Shown here in pieces: positions 17,707 to 26,550 of a DNA stretch of 64,000 nt. How positions within the stretch are numbered: position 1 is the stretch's first letter; each line of letters opens with the position of its first letter. This DNA comes from Cyanobium gracile PCC 6307. GTDB lineage: Bacteria > Cyanobacteriota > Cyanobacteriia > PCC-6307 > Cyanobiaceae. The notes under the pieces were generated by a model that was not told the origin of the DNA, ran no database searches, and saw nothing but the letters and a program-made list of their open reading frames with translations. The stretch spans positions 1,637,964-1,701,963 of the forward strand of contig NC_019675.1 of the NCBI RefSeq assembly GCF_000316515.1, in the 5' to 3' direction. A program made the position numbers and the translations under genes.

Positions 17707-19209
17707 TCATGCGGGGGCCAGGGGCTGGGCCTCTTTCACGCCCTCCGACCCCGGGGACCGGCCCCAGCCGAGCTTGCGTTCCAGCTTCTGGATCATCTTG
17801 CCGGCCAGATCCAGGCCGGTGGCGGTCTCAATCCCCTCGAGTCCCGGGCTGGAGTTCACCTCCAGCAGCAGGGGGCCGCGGTGGGAGCGGAGGATGTCGA
17901 CGCCGGCCACATCCAGCCCCAGGGCCTTGCAGGCCTTGATCGCCATCTGTTTCTCGGGGGCATCGAGCTGCACCGTCCGGGCCGTTCCCCCCTGGTGCAG
18001 GTTGGCCCGGAACTCGCCCTCGGCGGCCGTGCGCTCGATGGCGGCCACCACCTTGCCGCCCACCACGAAGCAGCGCAGATCCGTGCCGCCGGCCTCCTTG
18101 ATGAACTCCTGCACCAGCAGGTTGGCGTCGAGGCTCTGGAGGGCATTGATGACGCTCTCGGCCGCCTTCTGGGTTTCGGCCAGCACCACGCCCTTGCCCT
18201 GGGCCCCCTCCAGCAGCTTCACAATCAGGGGGGCGCCGCCCACCATGCGGATCAGATCCACCGTGTCGAGGGGGGAATCGGCGAAGCCGGTGACGGGGGT
18301 GTTGAGCCCGGCGCGGACGAATTCCTGGGAGGCGAAGAGCTTGTCGCGGGAGGCGGTGATCGCCTGGGCGCTGTTGAGGGACGGCACCCCCATCGACTCG
18401 AACTGGCGGGTCACGGCGCAGCCGTAGAAGGTGACGCTGGGGCGGATGCGGGGGATGACCGCATCCACCGTGCCGAGCACGTCGCCGCCGCGGTAGTGGA
18501 CCTCCGGGTTGCGGGGATCCAGGCGGATGTAGCACTGGCGGATGTTGAGGAACTGCATGTGGTGGCCCCGTTCCTCGCCGGCCTCGATCAGGCGACGGTT
18601 GCTGTACAGGTCGGGGTTGCTGGCCAGCAGCACGATCCGCAGGCCGGCATCGCGCTTGCGCACATGGGCATAGAGGGCCCGGCTCTCCTCGGCGCTGAGG
18701 CTGCGCAGGTGCTGACTGCCCTCCGGGTCCACCAGGATCCGGCCCACCATGGCCTGCCGGCCGAGCAGCATCCGGTAGCCCATGGCATCCCGGTTGGCGA
18801 GGGTGAGTTCCACCTCCCAGCTCTGCTCACCCAGCACCAGCCGCTCCCGGATCACGTAGCGGCTCTCCGGGACGCCGCTGGTGTTGCGCACCTCCCGCCG
18901 GGCCACCACGGGGGCCTCGTGGCGCACCACCACGACCCGATCGCCCTGGAGGGGATGCACCTCGAAGCTCACCCAGGGGCGGCCGTCCCGCTCGAAGGGA
19001 ACGATGTTGATGGCGTGGAGGGCGGAGGTGGCCGCACCGGAATCGACGCGGGCCTTGATCGCCGGCAGCCCGGCGTCCGGGAAGCTGCACCACTCCTCGC
19101 TGCCCACGATGATCTTGCCGTCGACGCTGTCCATGGAACCGGGCGGGTGGGGTGGGACGGGCCCACGAACCGCCATGCTCGCCGGGCTCTCTGACGTTGT
19201 CGACGCCAA
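17707..19209 (-). CDS. RimK-type ATP-grasp ligase fused to an N-terminal ATP-dependent zinc-protease-like domain
   Basis: Fusion of 500 residues. Residues about 26-165 carry the RimK-associated aspartyl/zinc protease-like fold, with the VDSGAATSALHA motif at 55-66. Residues about 190-480 form an ATP-grasp ligase like RimK, which adds L-glutamate to protein or peptide tails: SRDKLFASQEFVRAGLNTP, PLIVKLLEGAQGKGVVLAE, NLLVQEFIKEAGGTDLRCFV, and the metal-binding LLLEVNSSPGLEGIE. RimK and this protease-like domain are often separate neighbours, and here they are one polypeptide. Start could be Met1, Met12 or Met26; the domain begins right after Met26. First gene of the leftward run with the ABC ATPase. 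Confidence 0.88.
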   Translation of the reverse strand: MASTTSESPASMAVRGPVPPHPPGSMDSVDGKIIVGSEEWCSFPDAGLPAIKARVDSGAATSALHAINIVPFERDGRPWVSFEVHPLQGDRVVVVRHEAPVVARREVRNTSGVPESRYVIRERLVLGEQSWEVELTLANRDAMGYRMLLGRQAMVGRILVDPEGSQHLRSLSAEESRALYAHVRKRDAGLRIVLLASNPDLYSNRRLIEAGEERGHHMQFLNIRQCYIRLDPRNPEVHYRGGDVLGTVDAVIPRIRPSVTFYGCAVTRQFESMGVPSLNSAQAITASRDKLFASQEFVRAGLNTPVTGFADSPLDTVDLIRMVGGAPLIVKLLEGAQGKGVVLAETQKAAESVINALQSLDANLLVQEFIKEAGGTDLRCFVVGGKVVAAIERTAAEGEFRANLHQGGTARTVQLDAPEKQMAIKACKALGLDVAGVDILRSHRGPLLLEVNSSPGLEGIETATGLDLAGKMIQKLERKLGWGRSPGSEGVKEAQPLAPA

Positions 19210-19265
19210 GCCGCTGATTGCCGCAGCCGATCCAGCAGGCTGGGAGCTCTGTGCGGGTGATGGTC

Positions 19266-19655
19266 ATGGCGGAGGCTCCCTATCTGGTGGCGCTGGCCCT
19301 GCTGGAGCAGGAGGGGAAGCGGGCCCTGCCCCTGAACGGCAAGTCGTTGGCCGTGGCGGCGGCTGAAGCGGCGGAACCCGGCGATGACGGCCGCACCCTG
19401 GTGCTGGAGCTGCTGCTGCGCCTCTGGCAGCGCAGCGAGGAGGGCGCCCTGCGGCGGGCCGCCGGGGAGGGGAGCCTGCTGCTGGTGGAGCTGCCACTGG
19501 AGGCGCTGCAGGAGCAGCTGCCCCAGCTGAAGGCACGTTGGGTCGGCGGCGGCGCCACGGCCGAATTCCATTCCGACCTGGCCGCCCTGGCGATCCGGGG
19601 CTGGCGTGTGGCGATCGCCCGCTATGAGCCGGTGCGCTTCTCCGCCTGGCCCTGA
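19266..19655 (+). CDS. hypothetical protein
   Basis: Protein of 129 residues, divergent from the ATP-grasp fusion with 56 bp between starts. It is Leu/Glu/Ala-rich and probably helical (TLVLELLLRLWQRSEEG, LEALQEQLPQLKARW), with no membrane segment or known motif. The 3' end overlaps the convergent gene at 19622 by 34 bp. Start at 19266 is preferred because GGTGATGGTCATGG gives several close candidates, and this one begins the coherent peptide. Confidence 0.55.
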   Translation: MAEAPYLVALALLEQEGKRALPLNGKSLAVAAAEAAEPGDDGRTLVLELLLRLWQRSEEGALRRAAGEGSLLLVELPLEALQEQLPQLKARWVGGGATAEFHSDLAALAIRGWRVAIARYEPVRFSAWP

Positions 19656-20188
19656 GGCGTGCCCTGCGGCGAGGCCGGAGCCGGTGGGGGGACGGGTGCG
19701 GCGCAGAGCTCGTCCACGAGGCGCAAATAGGAGGCGGGATCACGGCGGGCCATGACCCGGGCTTCCGCTTCCCGCTGCCAGCGGCCTTCGCCGTAGAGCC
19801 GGGCCAGGTCACGCTGGTCGCGGCGGCTCAGGCCCCGGCGCAGCTCCTCCTCCCCCAGATGGGGCCGTCCCCGCAGACAGCGGGACTGGACCGCGTGCCA
19901 GCCCTCGTGCAGCAGGGTGTCGTTGAGGTTGCCGCGGGGGCAGACCACGATCCGCCGGCTCTCGCGCAGGTAGAGCCCGTACAGACCGCGCTCGGCGCAG
20001 CGGGGGTGGCTGCCGAGCACGCTGAAGCCGCGCTGCTCGAAGGCCTCCACCAGTTGCTGGTACGACCAGTTGTCCGCGCGGGCGGCCCGCGTCAGCGGGT
20101 CGATCAGCCCCATGGCCGCCAGCAGCACGACCCCAGGCAGCACCACCGCCGGATGGCGCCCCTTACGGGCGGGACGGCGCCGGGTCAT
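19622..20188 (-). CDS. secreted protein with a metallopeptidase-like LLHEGWHAVQ motif
   Basis: Protein of 188 residues. A basic N-terminus (TRRRPARKGR) is followed by a hydrophobic stretch VVLPGVVLLAAMGL, so export or membrane anchoring is likely. The central TLLHEGWHAVQSRC resembles the HExxH helix of zinc metalloproteases but reads HEGWH, which fits the HExxH pattern. The C-terminal tail is Pro-rich. Function unknown. In-frame upstream ATG 20296 would overlap DUF389, so 20188 is used. Confidence 0.6.
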   Translation of the reverse strand: MTRRRPARKGRHPAVVLPGVVLLAAMGLIDPLTRAARADNWSYQQLVEAFEQRGFSVLGSHPRCAERGLYGLYLRESRRIVVCPRGNLNDTLLHEGWHAVQSRCLRGRPHLGEEELRRGLSRRDQRDLARLYGEGRWQREAEARVMARRDPASYLRLVDELCAAPVPPPAPASPQGTPQGQAEKRTGS

Positions 20189-20274
20189 GGAACCGGCAAA
20201 GGGCTGCTCATGTCCTCCGAAGGTACCTGGCCGGACCAGCAGGATGGTGGGCGATTCGCCCGAGTGCCCCGGCC

Positions 20275-21390
20275 ATGAACGCTCCCACCGCCCCATCCGA
20301 TGACGGTCGGCTGGCTGCGCTGCAGCAGGAGTTCGAGCACGACGCCAGCTTCAACCAGGTGTTCGTGGTGCTCACGGTGGGCGCCACCCTGATCGCCACC
20401 CTGGGCCTGCTGGCCAACAGCCCCGGCGTGGTGATCGGCGCCATGGTGGTGGCCCCCTGGATCATGCCGCTGCAGGCGATGGCCTTCGAGATCCTGCGGG
20501 GGCGACTGCCGATGTTCCTGCGGGCGCTGCGCACCCTGCTGCTGGGGGTGGTGATCTGCGTGCTGCTGGCGATGGCGGTGGGCCATCTGGTGGCCTTCCC
20601 CAGCTTCGGCAGCGAGGTGATGAACCGCACCAGCCCCAACCTGCTGGATCTGGGGGTGGCCCTGGTGGCCGGAGCGGTGGCGATGTTCGCCAAGCTCCGC
20701 AAGGACGCGATCTCGGCCCTGGCCGGCCTGGCCATCGCCGTGGCCCTGGTGCCGCCGATGTGCGTGGTGGGGATCCTGCTGGCGTCGTCGTTCTGGTGGC
20801 AGGCCTACGGGGCGCTGCTGCTGTTCGCCACCAACCTGCTCGGGATCATGGTGGGGGCCATGGCGGCCCTGGGGACGCTGGAGAAGGTGTACCGGCGCCG
20901 GCTGTTCCACAGCCGCCTGGGCCTCACCAGCGTGGCCCTCACTGCTCTGCTGGTGATACCCCTGGGCAGCAGCTTCTTCCGGCTGGTGAACCAATCCAGG
21001 CAGGAGACCAAGGCCCAGCAGCTGGAAGCGACGATTGAGCAGCGGTTGCGCAGCAGCACGATCACCCTCGGCGGCGATCCCGCCATCGACATGGTGGGCC
21101 TGAGCATCGACTGGCAACAGAACCCACCACTGATCCGGGCCCGGGTGCGGGTGACCGATCCGGAGCTGCCGACGGCCGCTCAGGTGGCCGCGGTGCAGGA
21201 GTTCATCAACAAAAGCCAGGCACCGCTGCGTTTTCGGCTGGTGATGCAACGCACCGCAGTGGATCTGATCGGACCGGAAACCGCACCGAATCCTGCCGAT
21301 CTGGAGGTGCTGCCGCCGCCGGCCCTGCCGCCCCTGCCAGCCCAGCCCCGCGAGCAGGAGGCGGAGGAGGGGCTGGAGGCGACGCCCTGA
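20275..21390 (+). CDS. DUF389 family membrane protein
   Basis: Integral membrane protein of 371 residues in the DUF389/TIGR00341 group, whose role is unknown. After a short soluble start come five or six hydrophobic segments (about 25-45, 50-65, 84-105, 130-148, 155-180, 183-205). They contain the family blocks LGLLANSPGVVIGAMVVAPWIMPLQAM and MFAKLRKDAISALAGLAIAVALVPPMCVVG. A soluble C-terminal third follows, ending in a Pro-rich tail. The start lies 86 bp from the divergent secreted-protein gene. Confidence 0.88.
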   Translation: MNAPTAPSDDGRLAALQQEFEHDASFNQVFVVLTVGATLIATLGLLANSPGVVIGAMVVAPWIMPLQAMAFEILRGRLPMFLRALRTLLLGVVICVLLAMAVGHLVAFPSFGSEVMNRTSPNLLDLGVALVAGAVAMFAKLRKDAISALAGLAIAVALVPPMCVVGILLASSFWWQAYGALLLFATNLLGIMVGAMAALGTLEKVYRRRLFHSRLGLTSVALTALLVIPLGSSFFRLVNQSRQETKAQQLEATIEQRLRSSTITLGGDPAIDMVGLSIDWQQNPPLIRARVRVTDPELPTAAQVAAVQEFINKSQAPLRFRLVMQRTAVDLIGPETAPNPADLEVLPPPALPPLPAQPREQEAEEGLEATP

Positions 21391-21440
21391 ACGCAGGCCC
21401 GCCCAACGTCATCGCACGCAACGTGTCGCAGTAGATGTAA

Positions 21441-21462
21441 GGGAGTGCCTGACGCCACTCCC
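21441..21462 (+). promoter_or_regulatory. hairpin at the pstS translation start
   Basis: GGGAGTG (21441-21447) can pair with CACTCCC (21456-21462) around an 8-base loop, ending five bases before the pstS ATG. It would cover the region where the ribosome binds. I see no clear Pho box in the 77-bp intergenic stretch, so regulation by phosphate is not shown by the sequence. Confidence 0.4.
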
Positions 21463-21467
21463 CCGCC

Positions 21468-22502
21468 ATGACTCCTCCCCAGCAGAGGCCCCTTGCCCAG
21501 CTCCGCCGAGCCTGCCTGCCCGGAGGATTGGCCGCCCTGACGCTCACCATCAGCGCCTGCGGCGCCGGCGGCGGCGGTCTGCCGTCGCTGAACGGGGCCG
21601 GGGCCTCCTTCCCGGCGCCGGCCTACCAGCGCTGGGCCGCCGACTACAAGACCGCCAAAGGCTCCCAGGTCAACTACCAGTCGGTGGGCTCCGGGCAGGG
21701 GGTGCGCTCCTTCCTGGCCGGCTCGGTGGATTTCGGCGCCACCGACGAGGCGCTCAGCGACGAGGACTTCAAGGCCGGCACGGCCGGCAAGCGCGGCGCC
21801 GTGCAGATCCCCATGCTGGGCGGCACGATCAGCCCGGCCTACAACAATCCCGACTGCCCCGATCTCAAGCTGACCCAGGCCCAGCTGGCCGACATCTTCC
21901 TGGGCAAGATCACCAACTGGAGCGCCCTGGGCTGTCCATCCAGGCCCCTGACGGTGGTGCACCGCTCCGATGGCTCCGGCACCACCTTCAACTTCACCAA
22001 TGCGCTGGCCTGCTTCTCCGAGGAATGGAAGAAGAAGGTGGGTGCCGGCAAGGCGGTGCAGTGGCCCGTCGGGCTGGCGGCCAGGGGCAATGAGGGCGTG
22101 GCCGGCGTGATCCAGAACACCGCCGGAACGATCGGCTATGTCAACCAGGCGTTCCTGCGCGGCACCGTGAAGCCGGCAGCGCTGCAGAACAAGGCCGGCA
22201 CGTTCGTCCTGCCGGATGCCAGCTCCGGCGCGGCGGCCCTCAACAACATCAAGCTCGATGAACGCCTGGCTGGGGAGGACTGCAACCCCGAGGGGGCTGA
22301 CAGCTACCCGATCGTAGCCTTCACCTGGATCCTGGCGTACCAGAGCGGACAGGGGGAGCCGAAGGCGGAGGCCGTGCGCACCTTCCTGCTCTGGGCGCTG
22401 GAGGAGGAGCGCCAGAAGCAGGCAGCAGAACTGGGATTCGTTCCCCTCAGCGGCGATGTGCTGAAGCGGGCACGGGAGGAGGTGGCCAAGATCAAGGGCT
22501 GA
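21468..22502 (+). CDS. pstS: phosphate ABC transporter substrate-binding lipoprotein PstS
   Basis: Periplasmic phosphate-binding protein of 344 residues for the Pst uptake system. The signal peptide ends in a lipobox-like LTISAC with Cys27 as probable lipid anchor. The mature start LNGAGASFPAPAYQRW is the PstS hallmark. Phosphate-contact blocks VGSGQGVRSFLAGSVDFGATDE and VVHRSDGSGTTFNFTNAL follow, with GNEGVAGVIQNTAGTIGYV later. No pstC, pstA or pstB is next to it; picocyanobacteria often carry several dispersed pstS copies. Confidence 0.96.
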   Translation: MTPPQQRPLAQLRRACLPGGLAALTLTISACGAGGGGLPSLNGAGASFPAPAYQRWAADYKTAKGSQVNYQSVGSGQGVRSFLAGSVDFGATDEALSDEDFKAGTAGKRGAVQIPMLGGTISPAYNNPDCPDLKLTQAQLADIFLGKITNWSALGCPSRPLTVVHRSDGSGTTFNFTNALACFSEEWKKKVGAGKAVQWPVGLAARGNEGVAGVIQNTAGTIGYVNQAFLRGTVKPAALQNKAGTFVLPDASSGAAALNNIKLDERLAGEDCNPEGADSYPIVAFTWILAYQSGQGEPKAEAVRTFLLWALEEERQKQAAELGFVPLSGDVLKRAREEVAKIKG

Positions 22503-22547
22503 TCCAGGCCGCTGTCGCCGCCGAGACTGGCAACGGTTCGGTTCGCC

Positions 22548-23372
22548 GTGATGACTGCGAGTTCCAGGGATCCTGTGGTCGAGCCGAAGCTCGGATCCCT
22601 GCTGCGACGGGTCTGGTTCTTCGGGAGGGTGAGCCTGCTGCTGCTGGGCATCGAAGCCTGCAGGGTTGTGGTGCACCGGCAGCACTGGGAGGTGCTCACC
22701 CCGAATCCCCTCTTCTCCGCCCTGGTGGCCTCCGAGGTGTTCCTGCTGGGCTTCCTGCTGAATGGGGTGCTGACGGATTACAAGGAAGGCGAGAAGCTGC
22801 CCGGTGAACTGGCCGCCGCCCTGGAATGCCTCGCCCTGGAGGTGGAGGGGATCCGTTTGCTGCGGCCGGAGGCCGAGGTGCAGGGAACCCTGGCCCTGCT
22901 GGCGAACTTCAGCGCATCGCTGCTGGCCTGGATGCGGAAGGCCGGGCCGACCCTGGAGCTGCTGGAGAGCCTGGACGCGCTGCAACTGTCGGTCGAGCAG
23001 CTGGGCGGCTGGAATCCAGCCCCACTGCAGGCGCGCCTGCTGCTGGAGCTGGCCAACATCCGCCGCGGCGTCCAGCGCATCGACGTGATCCGCACCACGA
23101 CCTTCGTCCCCTCCGTCTATGGGATCGCCTACATCGGCACCGGGGTGCTCACCGTCGGGCTCGTGCTCTCCCGGATCGAGCCCTTCGCCGAATCTCTGTT
23201 CTTCATCGGCGTGATCTCCCTGCTGCTGATCAAGCTGCTGCTGCTGATCACCGATCTCGACAACCCTTTCGGGGCTGGCCATGCGAGATCGGTGGAGAAT
23301 GTCTCGCTGCAGCCCGTCGCCCATGCCGTGCAGCGGCTCAGGCGGGTGGCGGAGCCATGCTCAACTGGCTAA
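22548..23372 (+). CDS. hypothetical membrane protein
   Basis: Protein of 274 residues with hydrophobic segments near 27-38, 58-75, 191-210 and 217-236, and a Leu-rich helical domain between the pairs. The motif LITDLDNPFGAG at the end of the last segment resembles the bestrophin-like DUF4239 family. The assignment is tentative. Its stop codon overlaps the first base of the ArsR-type operator of the arsenite exporter; it lies 45 bp after pstS in the same direction. Confidence 0.6.
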   Translation: MMTASSRDPVVEPKLGSLLRRVWFFGRVSLLLLGIEACRVVVHRQHWEVLTPNPLFSALVASEVFLLGFLLNGVLTDYKEGEKLPGELAAALECLALEVEGIRLLRPEAEVQGTLALLANFSASLLAWMRKAGPTLELLESLDALQLSVEQLGGWNPAPLQARLLLELANIRRGVQRIDVIRTTTFVPSVYGIAYIGTGVLTVGLVLSRIEPFAESLFFIGVISLLLIKLLLLITDLDNPFGAGHARSVENVSLQPVAHAVQRLRRVAEPCSTG

Positions 23373-23387
23373 TCAACTAGCGTTGAT
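23372..23387 (+). promoter_or_regulatory. ArsR-type operator upstream of the arsenite exporter
   Basis: The sequence ATCAA-CTAGCG-TTGAT is an exact ATCAA-N6-TTGAT inverted repeat, the half-site pattern described for the Synechocystis ArsR/SmtB-type repressor at its ars operon. It ends 21 bp before the ACR3 start. No arsR gene lies in this window, so the repressor would have to be encoded elsewhere. Confidence 0.75.
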
Positions 23388-23408
23388 GAATTCAGTGGGG
23401 CCACGTGC

Positions 23409-24470
23409 ATGGACGAGGACAGGGCCGTGCTGGCCCGGTTGTCGCTGCTCGACCGCTACCTGCCCCTCTGGATCCTGCTGGCCATGGCCGGCGGCCTGCT
23501 GCTGGGCCGCTTCTTCCCGGCCATCCAGGGCTGGCTCGATGCCGTGCGCATCGGCAACACCTCCCTGCCGATCGCCCTGGGGCTGTTGCTGATGATGTAC
23601 CCGGTGCTGGCCAAGGTGCACTACGAGGATCTGGGCCAGGCGGCGCGGGATCGGCGGTTGCTGCAGCTGTCGCTGCTGCTGGTCTGGGGTCTGGGGCCGG
23701 CGCTGATGTTCGCCCTGGCCTGGCTGTTCCTGCCCGGTCAGCCGGAGTTCCGCACCGGCCTGATCCTGATCGGCCTGGCCCCCTGCATCGCCATGGTGCT
23801 GATCTGGATCGATCTGGCCCGGGGCGACCGGGAGGCGGCCGCCCTGCTGGTGGCGATCAACGCGATCATCCAGGTGCTGGCCTATGCCCTGCTGGGCGGC
23901 TTCTACCTCAAGATCCTGCCCGGATGGCTGGGGCTGGCCACCCAGGACGTGGCCTTCTCGATGGTGGAGATCGCCGCGGCGGTGCTGGTGTTCCTGGGGC
24001 TCCCTCTGCTGGCCGGCTACCTCAGCCGCCGCATCGGCCTGCGGCTCAAGGGACCCCGCTGGTACGAGCAGCGGTTCATCCCGTTCATCAGCCCGTTCGC
24101 GCTTTACGGACTGCTGTTCACGATCGTGGTGATGTTCGCCCTGCAGGGCCAGGCGATCACCTCCGATCCGCTCACGGTGGCCGCCGTGGCCCTGCCCCTG
24201 CTGCTTTACTTCGCGATCATGTGGAGCGTGGCGTTCGCGGTGGGCCGCCGCAACGGGCTCAGCTACCCGAAAACGGCCACCCTGGCGTTCACCGCCGCGG
24301 GCAACAACTTCGAGCTGGCCATCGCCGTCAGCATCAGCGTCTGGGGGGTCAGCTCCCGCCAGGCCCTGGCCGGGGTGATCGGGCCGCTGATCGAGGTGCC
24401 GGTGCTGGTGGCGCTGGTCTACGTGTCGCTGTGGCTGCGCCGCCGCTTCCCGGCCCGGGCGATCGGCTGA
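23409..24470 (+). CDS. ACR3-family arsenite efflux transporter
   Basis: Ten-helix permease of 353 residues that exports arsenite (and sometimes antimonite). Family blocks are LARLSLLDRYLPLWILLAM at the N-terminus, MMYPVLAKVHYEDLG, GLAPCIAMVLIWIDLARGD with the essential Cys, and LAFTAAGNNFELAIAV followed by GVIGPLIEVPVLVALVYVS. Length and order match ACR3, not ArsB. Control by an ArsR-type repressor is likely from the exact operator just upstream. ArsC, ArsH and ArsR are not adjacent. Confidence 0.94.
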   Translation: MDEDRAVLARLSLLDRYLPLWILLAMAGGLLLGRFFPAIQGWLDAVRIGNTSLPIALGLLLMMYPVLAKVHYEDLGQAARDRRLLQLSLLLVWGLGPALMFALAWLFLPGQPEFRTGLILIGLAPCIAMVLIWIDLARGDREAAALLVAINAIIQVLAYALLGGFYLKILPGWLGLATQDVAFSMVEIAAAVLVFLGLPLLAGYLSRRIGLRLKGPRWYEQRFIPFISPFALYGLLFTIVVMFALQGQAITSDPLTVAAVALPLLLYFAIMWSVAFAVGRRNGLSYPKTATLAFTAAGNNFELAIAVSISVWGVSSRQALAGVIGPLIEVPVLVALVYVSLWLRRRFPARAIG

Positions 24471-24485
24471 ACAGCCGCCTCAGGC

Positions 24486-25217
24486 TCAGCCGGCCAGCAG
24501 TTTCCAGGCGGCGATCACCAGCACCACCGCCAGCAGCCGGCGGATCCAGGGGGACGGGAAGCGGCGGCTGCCGCCGTAGGCCCCCAACGTGCCGCCCACC
24601 AGCACCACCCCCGCCAGCGGCGCGAGGGCCCCAGGATCCGGCAGGGCGGCGGGGCCCTGGCGCAGCAGCAGGCCGGCCAGGCCGGCGATCGAGTTCACCA
24701 GGATGAAGGCCACCGACACCGCCGCCGCCTGCTTCGGCAGGAGCCAGGAGCGCAGGATCATCCAGGGCGTCAGGAAGATGCCGCCGCCGGTGCCGGTGAG
24801 GCCGGCCAGCAGGCCCAGGGTGGCGCCGGTGAGGGCCACGACCCGGCGGCGGGGCACACGCATGGCCTCCAGATCGGCGGGCAGCTGGCCGACCAGTCGC
24901 CAGGCGGAGAACAGCAGCACCGCCCCGATCAACTGGCGCAGCAGAACGGCCGGGAGGGCGATGGCCCCGCCGACCAGGGCCGCGGGCACCGACGCCAGGG
25001 CCAGGGGCACGAAGACATCCCGGCGGAAGTGGCCGGCGGCGATGAACTGCAGCGTGCCGACGCTGGCCACCAGCACGTTGAGCACCAGGGCGATCGCGCG
25101 GATCTCGGGCGCCGGCACACCCGCCAGGGCCAGGACGGCGATGTAGCCGGAGGCGCCGGCATGGCCCACCGAGGCATAGAGAAAGGCCACCGCCGCCAGG
25201 GCGATCAGCAGGGGCAT
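24486..25217 (-). CDS. TauE/SafE family (TSUP) membrane permease
   Basis: Membrane protein of 243 residues with about eight hydrophobic segments, in the TSUP group of sulfite, taurine or organic-anion exporters. The opening VAFLYASVGHAGASGYIAVLAL and the internal repeat GLLAGLTGTGGGIFLTPWMIL are the two duplicated signature loops of the family. The transported compound is not known. Convergent with ACR3, 15 bp apart. Confidence 0.88.
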   Translation of the reverse strand: MPLLIALAAVAFLYASVGHAGASGYIAVLALAGVPAPEIRAIALVLNVLVASVGTLQFIAAGHFRRDVFVPLALASVPAALVGGAIALPAVLLRQLIGAVLLFSAWRLVGQLPADLEAMRVPRRRVVALTGATLGLLAGLTGTGGGIFLTPWMILRSWLLPKQAAAVSVAFILVNSIAGLAGLLLRQGPAALPDPGALAPLAGVVLVGGTLGAYGGSRRFPSPWIRRLLAVVLVIAAWKLLAG

Positions 25218-25261
25218 AGGAAGATGGCCGCCGAGCTCAGGGGCCGGGCGGAGATGCTGCG

Positions 25262-26233
25262 ATGAAGTTCAAAGATTACTACGCCACCCTGGAAGTGGAG
25301 CGCAGCGCCACGGGCGAGGAGATCAAGAAGGCCTACCGAAAACTGGCGAGGAAATTCCACCCCGATGTGGCCAAGGAGGAGGGGGCCGAGGCGCGATTCA
25401 AGGAGATCAGCGAGGCCTACCAGACCCTCTCCGATCCGGAGAAGCGCCAGGCCTATGACGACCTCGGCCGCCATGGCCCCGGCGAAGAGTTCCATCCGTC
25501 CCCGGAATGGGACAGCCGCTTCTCGCGCGGCGGCCAGCAGGAGGTCGACCTGGCCGACCTGTTCGAGCAGATGGGCTTCGGCAGCGGGGGCTTCGGCGGC
25601 TTCGGTGGTGGCACCGGCGGCGCCCGGCGGCCGGGGGCGGACTTCCCGATCCGCGGCCAGGACCTGGAGGTGGCCACCGAGCTGACCCTGGAGCAGGCCG
25701 CCCGGGGGACGGAGGTGTCGTTCTCGCTCAGCGTTCCGGTGCTGGGGGCCGATGGCCGCGTCCAGAAGCAGAGCCGCAGCGGCCGGATCCGGGTGCCCCG
25801 TGGGGTGGTGGAGGGGGAGCGGCTGCGGGTACCGGGCAAGGGCGGCGACGGCATCGCCGGCGGTGCCCCCGGTGATCTCTATCTGGAGGTGCGGCTGGCG
25901 CCCCATCCCCGCTTCCGCGCCGTGGGCCACGACCTCTACCTGGAGCTGCCGATCGCCCCCTGGGAGGCGGCCCTGGGGGCCGAGATCAGCGTGCCCAGCC
26001 TCGACGGGCCGGTGGCAGTGAGCCTCAAGCCTGGGATGCGCAGCGGCCAGAAGCTGCGCCTGGCTGGCAAGGGCCTGCCCCACCGGCGCGAGGGGGCGGG
26101 CGATCTCTACGGTGTGATCCAGATCGTGCTGCCAGAAAAGATCGGCGAACGGGAGCAGGCGCTGTACCGCGAACTCGCCGAAGCCTCCGCCTTTCGCCCC
26201 CGCCACCACCTCGAAGGACCCACCGATGGCTGA
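25262..26233 (+). CDS. cbpA: DnaJ-family co-chaperone, CbpA type
   Basis: J-domain protein of 323 residues that stimulates DnaK. The J domain covers residues 1-70 with HPD in KFHPDVAKEEG. A Gly/Phe-rich linker follows (about 92-125, FGSGGFGGFGGGTGG). The two C-terminal substrate-binding barrels start at LEVATELTLEQAARGTE. The Cys-rich zinc finger of canonical DnaJ is absent, which defines the CbpA type. The stop overlaps the start of the cbpM-like gene, a pairing that supports the call. Confidence 0.93.
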   Translation: MKFKDYYATLEVERSATGEEIKKAYRKLARKFHPDVAKEEGAEARFKEISEAYQTLSDPEKRQAYDDLGRHGPGEEFHPSPEWDSRFSRGGQQEVDLADLFEQMGFGSGGFGGFGGGTGGARRPGADFPIRGQDLEVATELTLEQAARGTEVSFSLSVPVLGADGRVQKQSRSGRIRVPRGVVEGERLRVPGKGGDGIAGGAPGDLYLEVRLAPHPRFRAVGHDLYLELPIAPWEAALGAEISVPSLDGPVAVSLKPGMRSGQKLRLAGKGLPHRREGAGDLYGVIQIVLPEKIGEREQALYRELAEASAFRPRHHLEGPTDG

Positions 26234-26537
26234 CGACCTGCTGATCCCCGACGACGACGAGGGGTGCACTGTGGCCCTTGAGGAGTTGCTGGCCGCCTCG
26301 GGCCTGGGCCACGAGGAGGTGATCGAACTGGTGCAGTTCGGGGTGTTCCGCTGCGCCCAGCACGCCCCGGTCTGGACCTTCCACGTCCACACGGTGAGCC
26401 TGGCCCGCCGCGCCGCCCGCCTGCGCGACGACTTCGGCCTCAACGTCTCCGGGATGGCCCTGGCCCTTACCTACCTGGAGCGGATCGAGGCCCTCGAGGG
26501 GCGGCTGCGGGAGCTGGAATCGCAGCTGCCGCGGTGA
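26226..26537 (+). CDS. cbpM: CbpM-like modulator of the J-domain co-chaperone
   Basis: Small protein of 103 residues that starts 8 bp inside the end of cbpA. In enterobacteria CbpM binds the CbpA J domain and blocks its action on DnaK. Typical parts are a beta-rich start, VIELVQFGVFRC, and a MerR-like helix pair ending in ALALTYLERIEALEGRLREL. Both length and overlap fit the family; regulation of CbpA in this organism is inferred. Confidence 0.85.
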   Translation: MADDLLIPDDDEGCTVALEELLAASGLGHEEVIELVQFGVFRCAQHAPVWTFHVHTVSLARRAARLRDDFGLNVSGMALALTYLERIEALEGRLRELESQLPR

Positions 26538-26550
26538 GAGGTGGGCCGGG

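Noticed and set aside
21180..23324. A 714-codon open frame on the minus strand across pstS and the next gene
   Set aside because: It is the antisense shadow of GC-rich coding DNA: rich in Gln, Gly, His and Arg, without recognisable motifs, whereas pstS on the other strand has clear family blocks.
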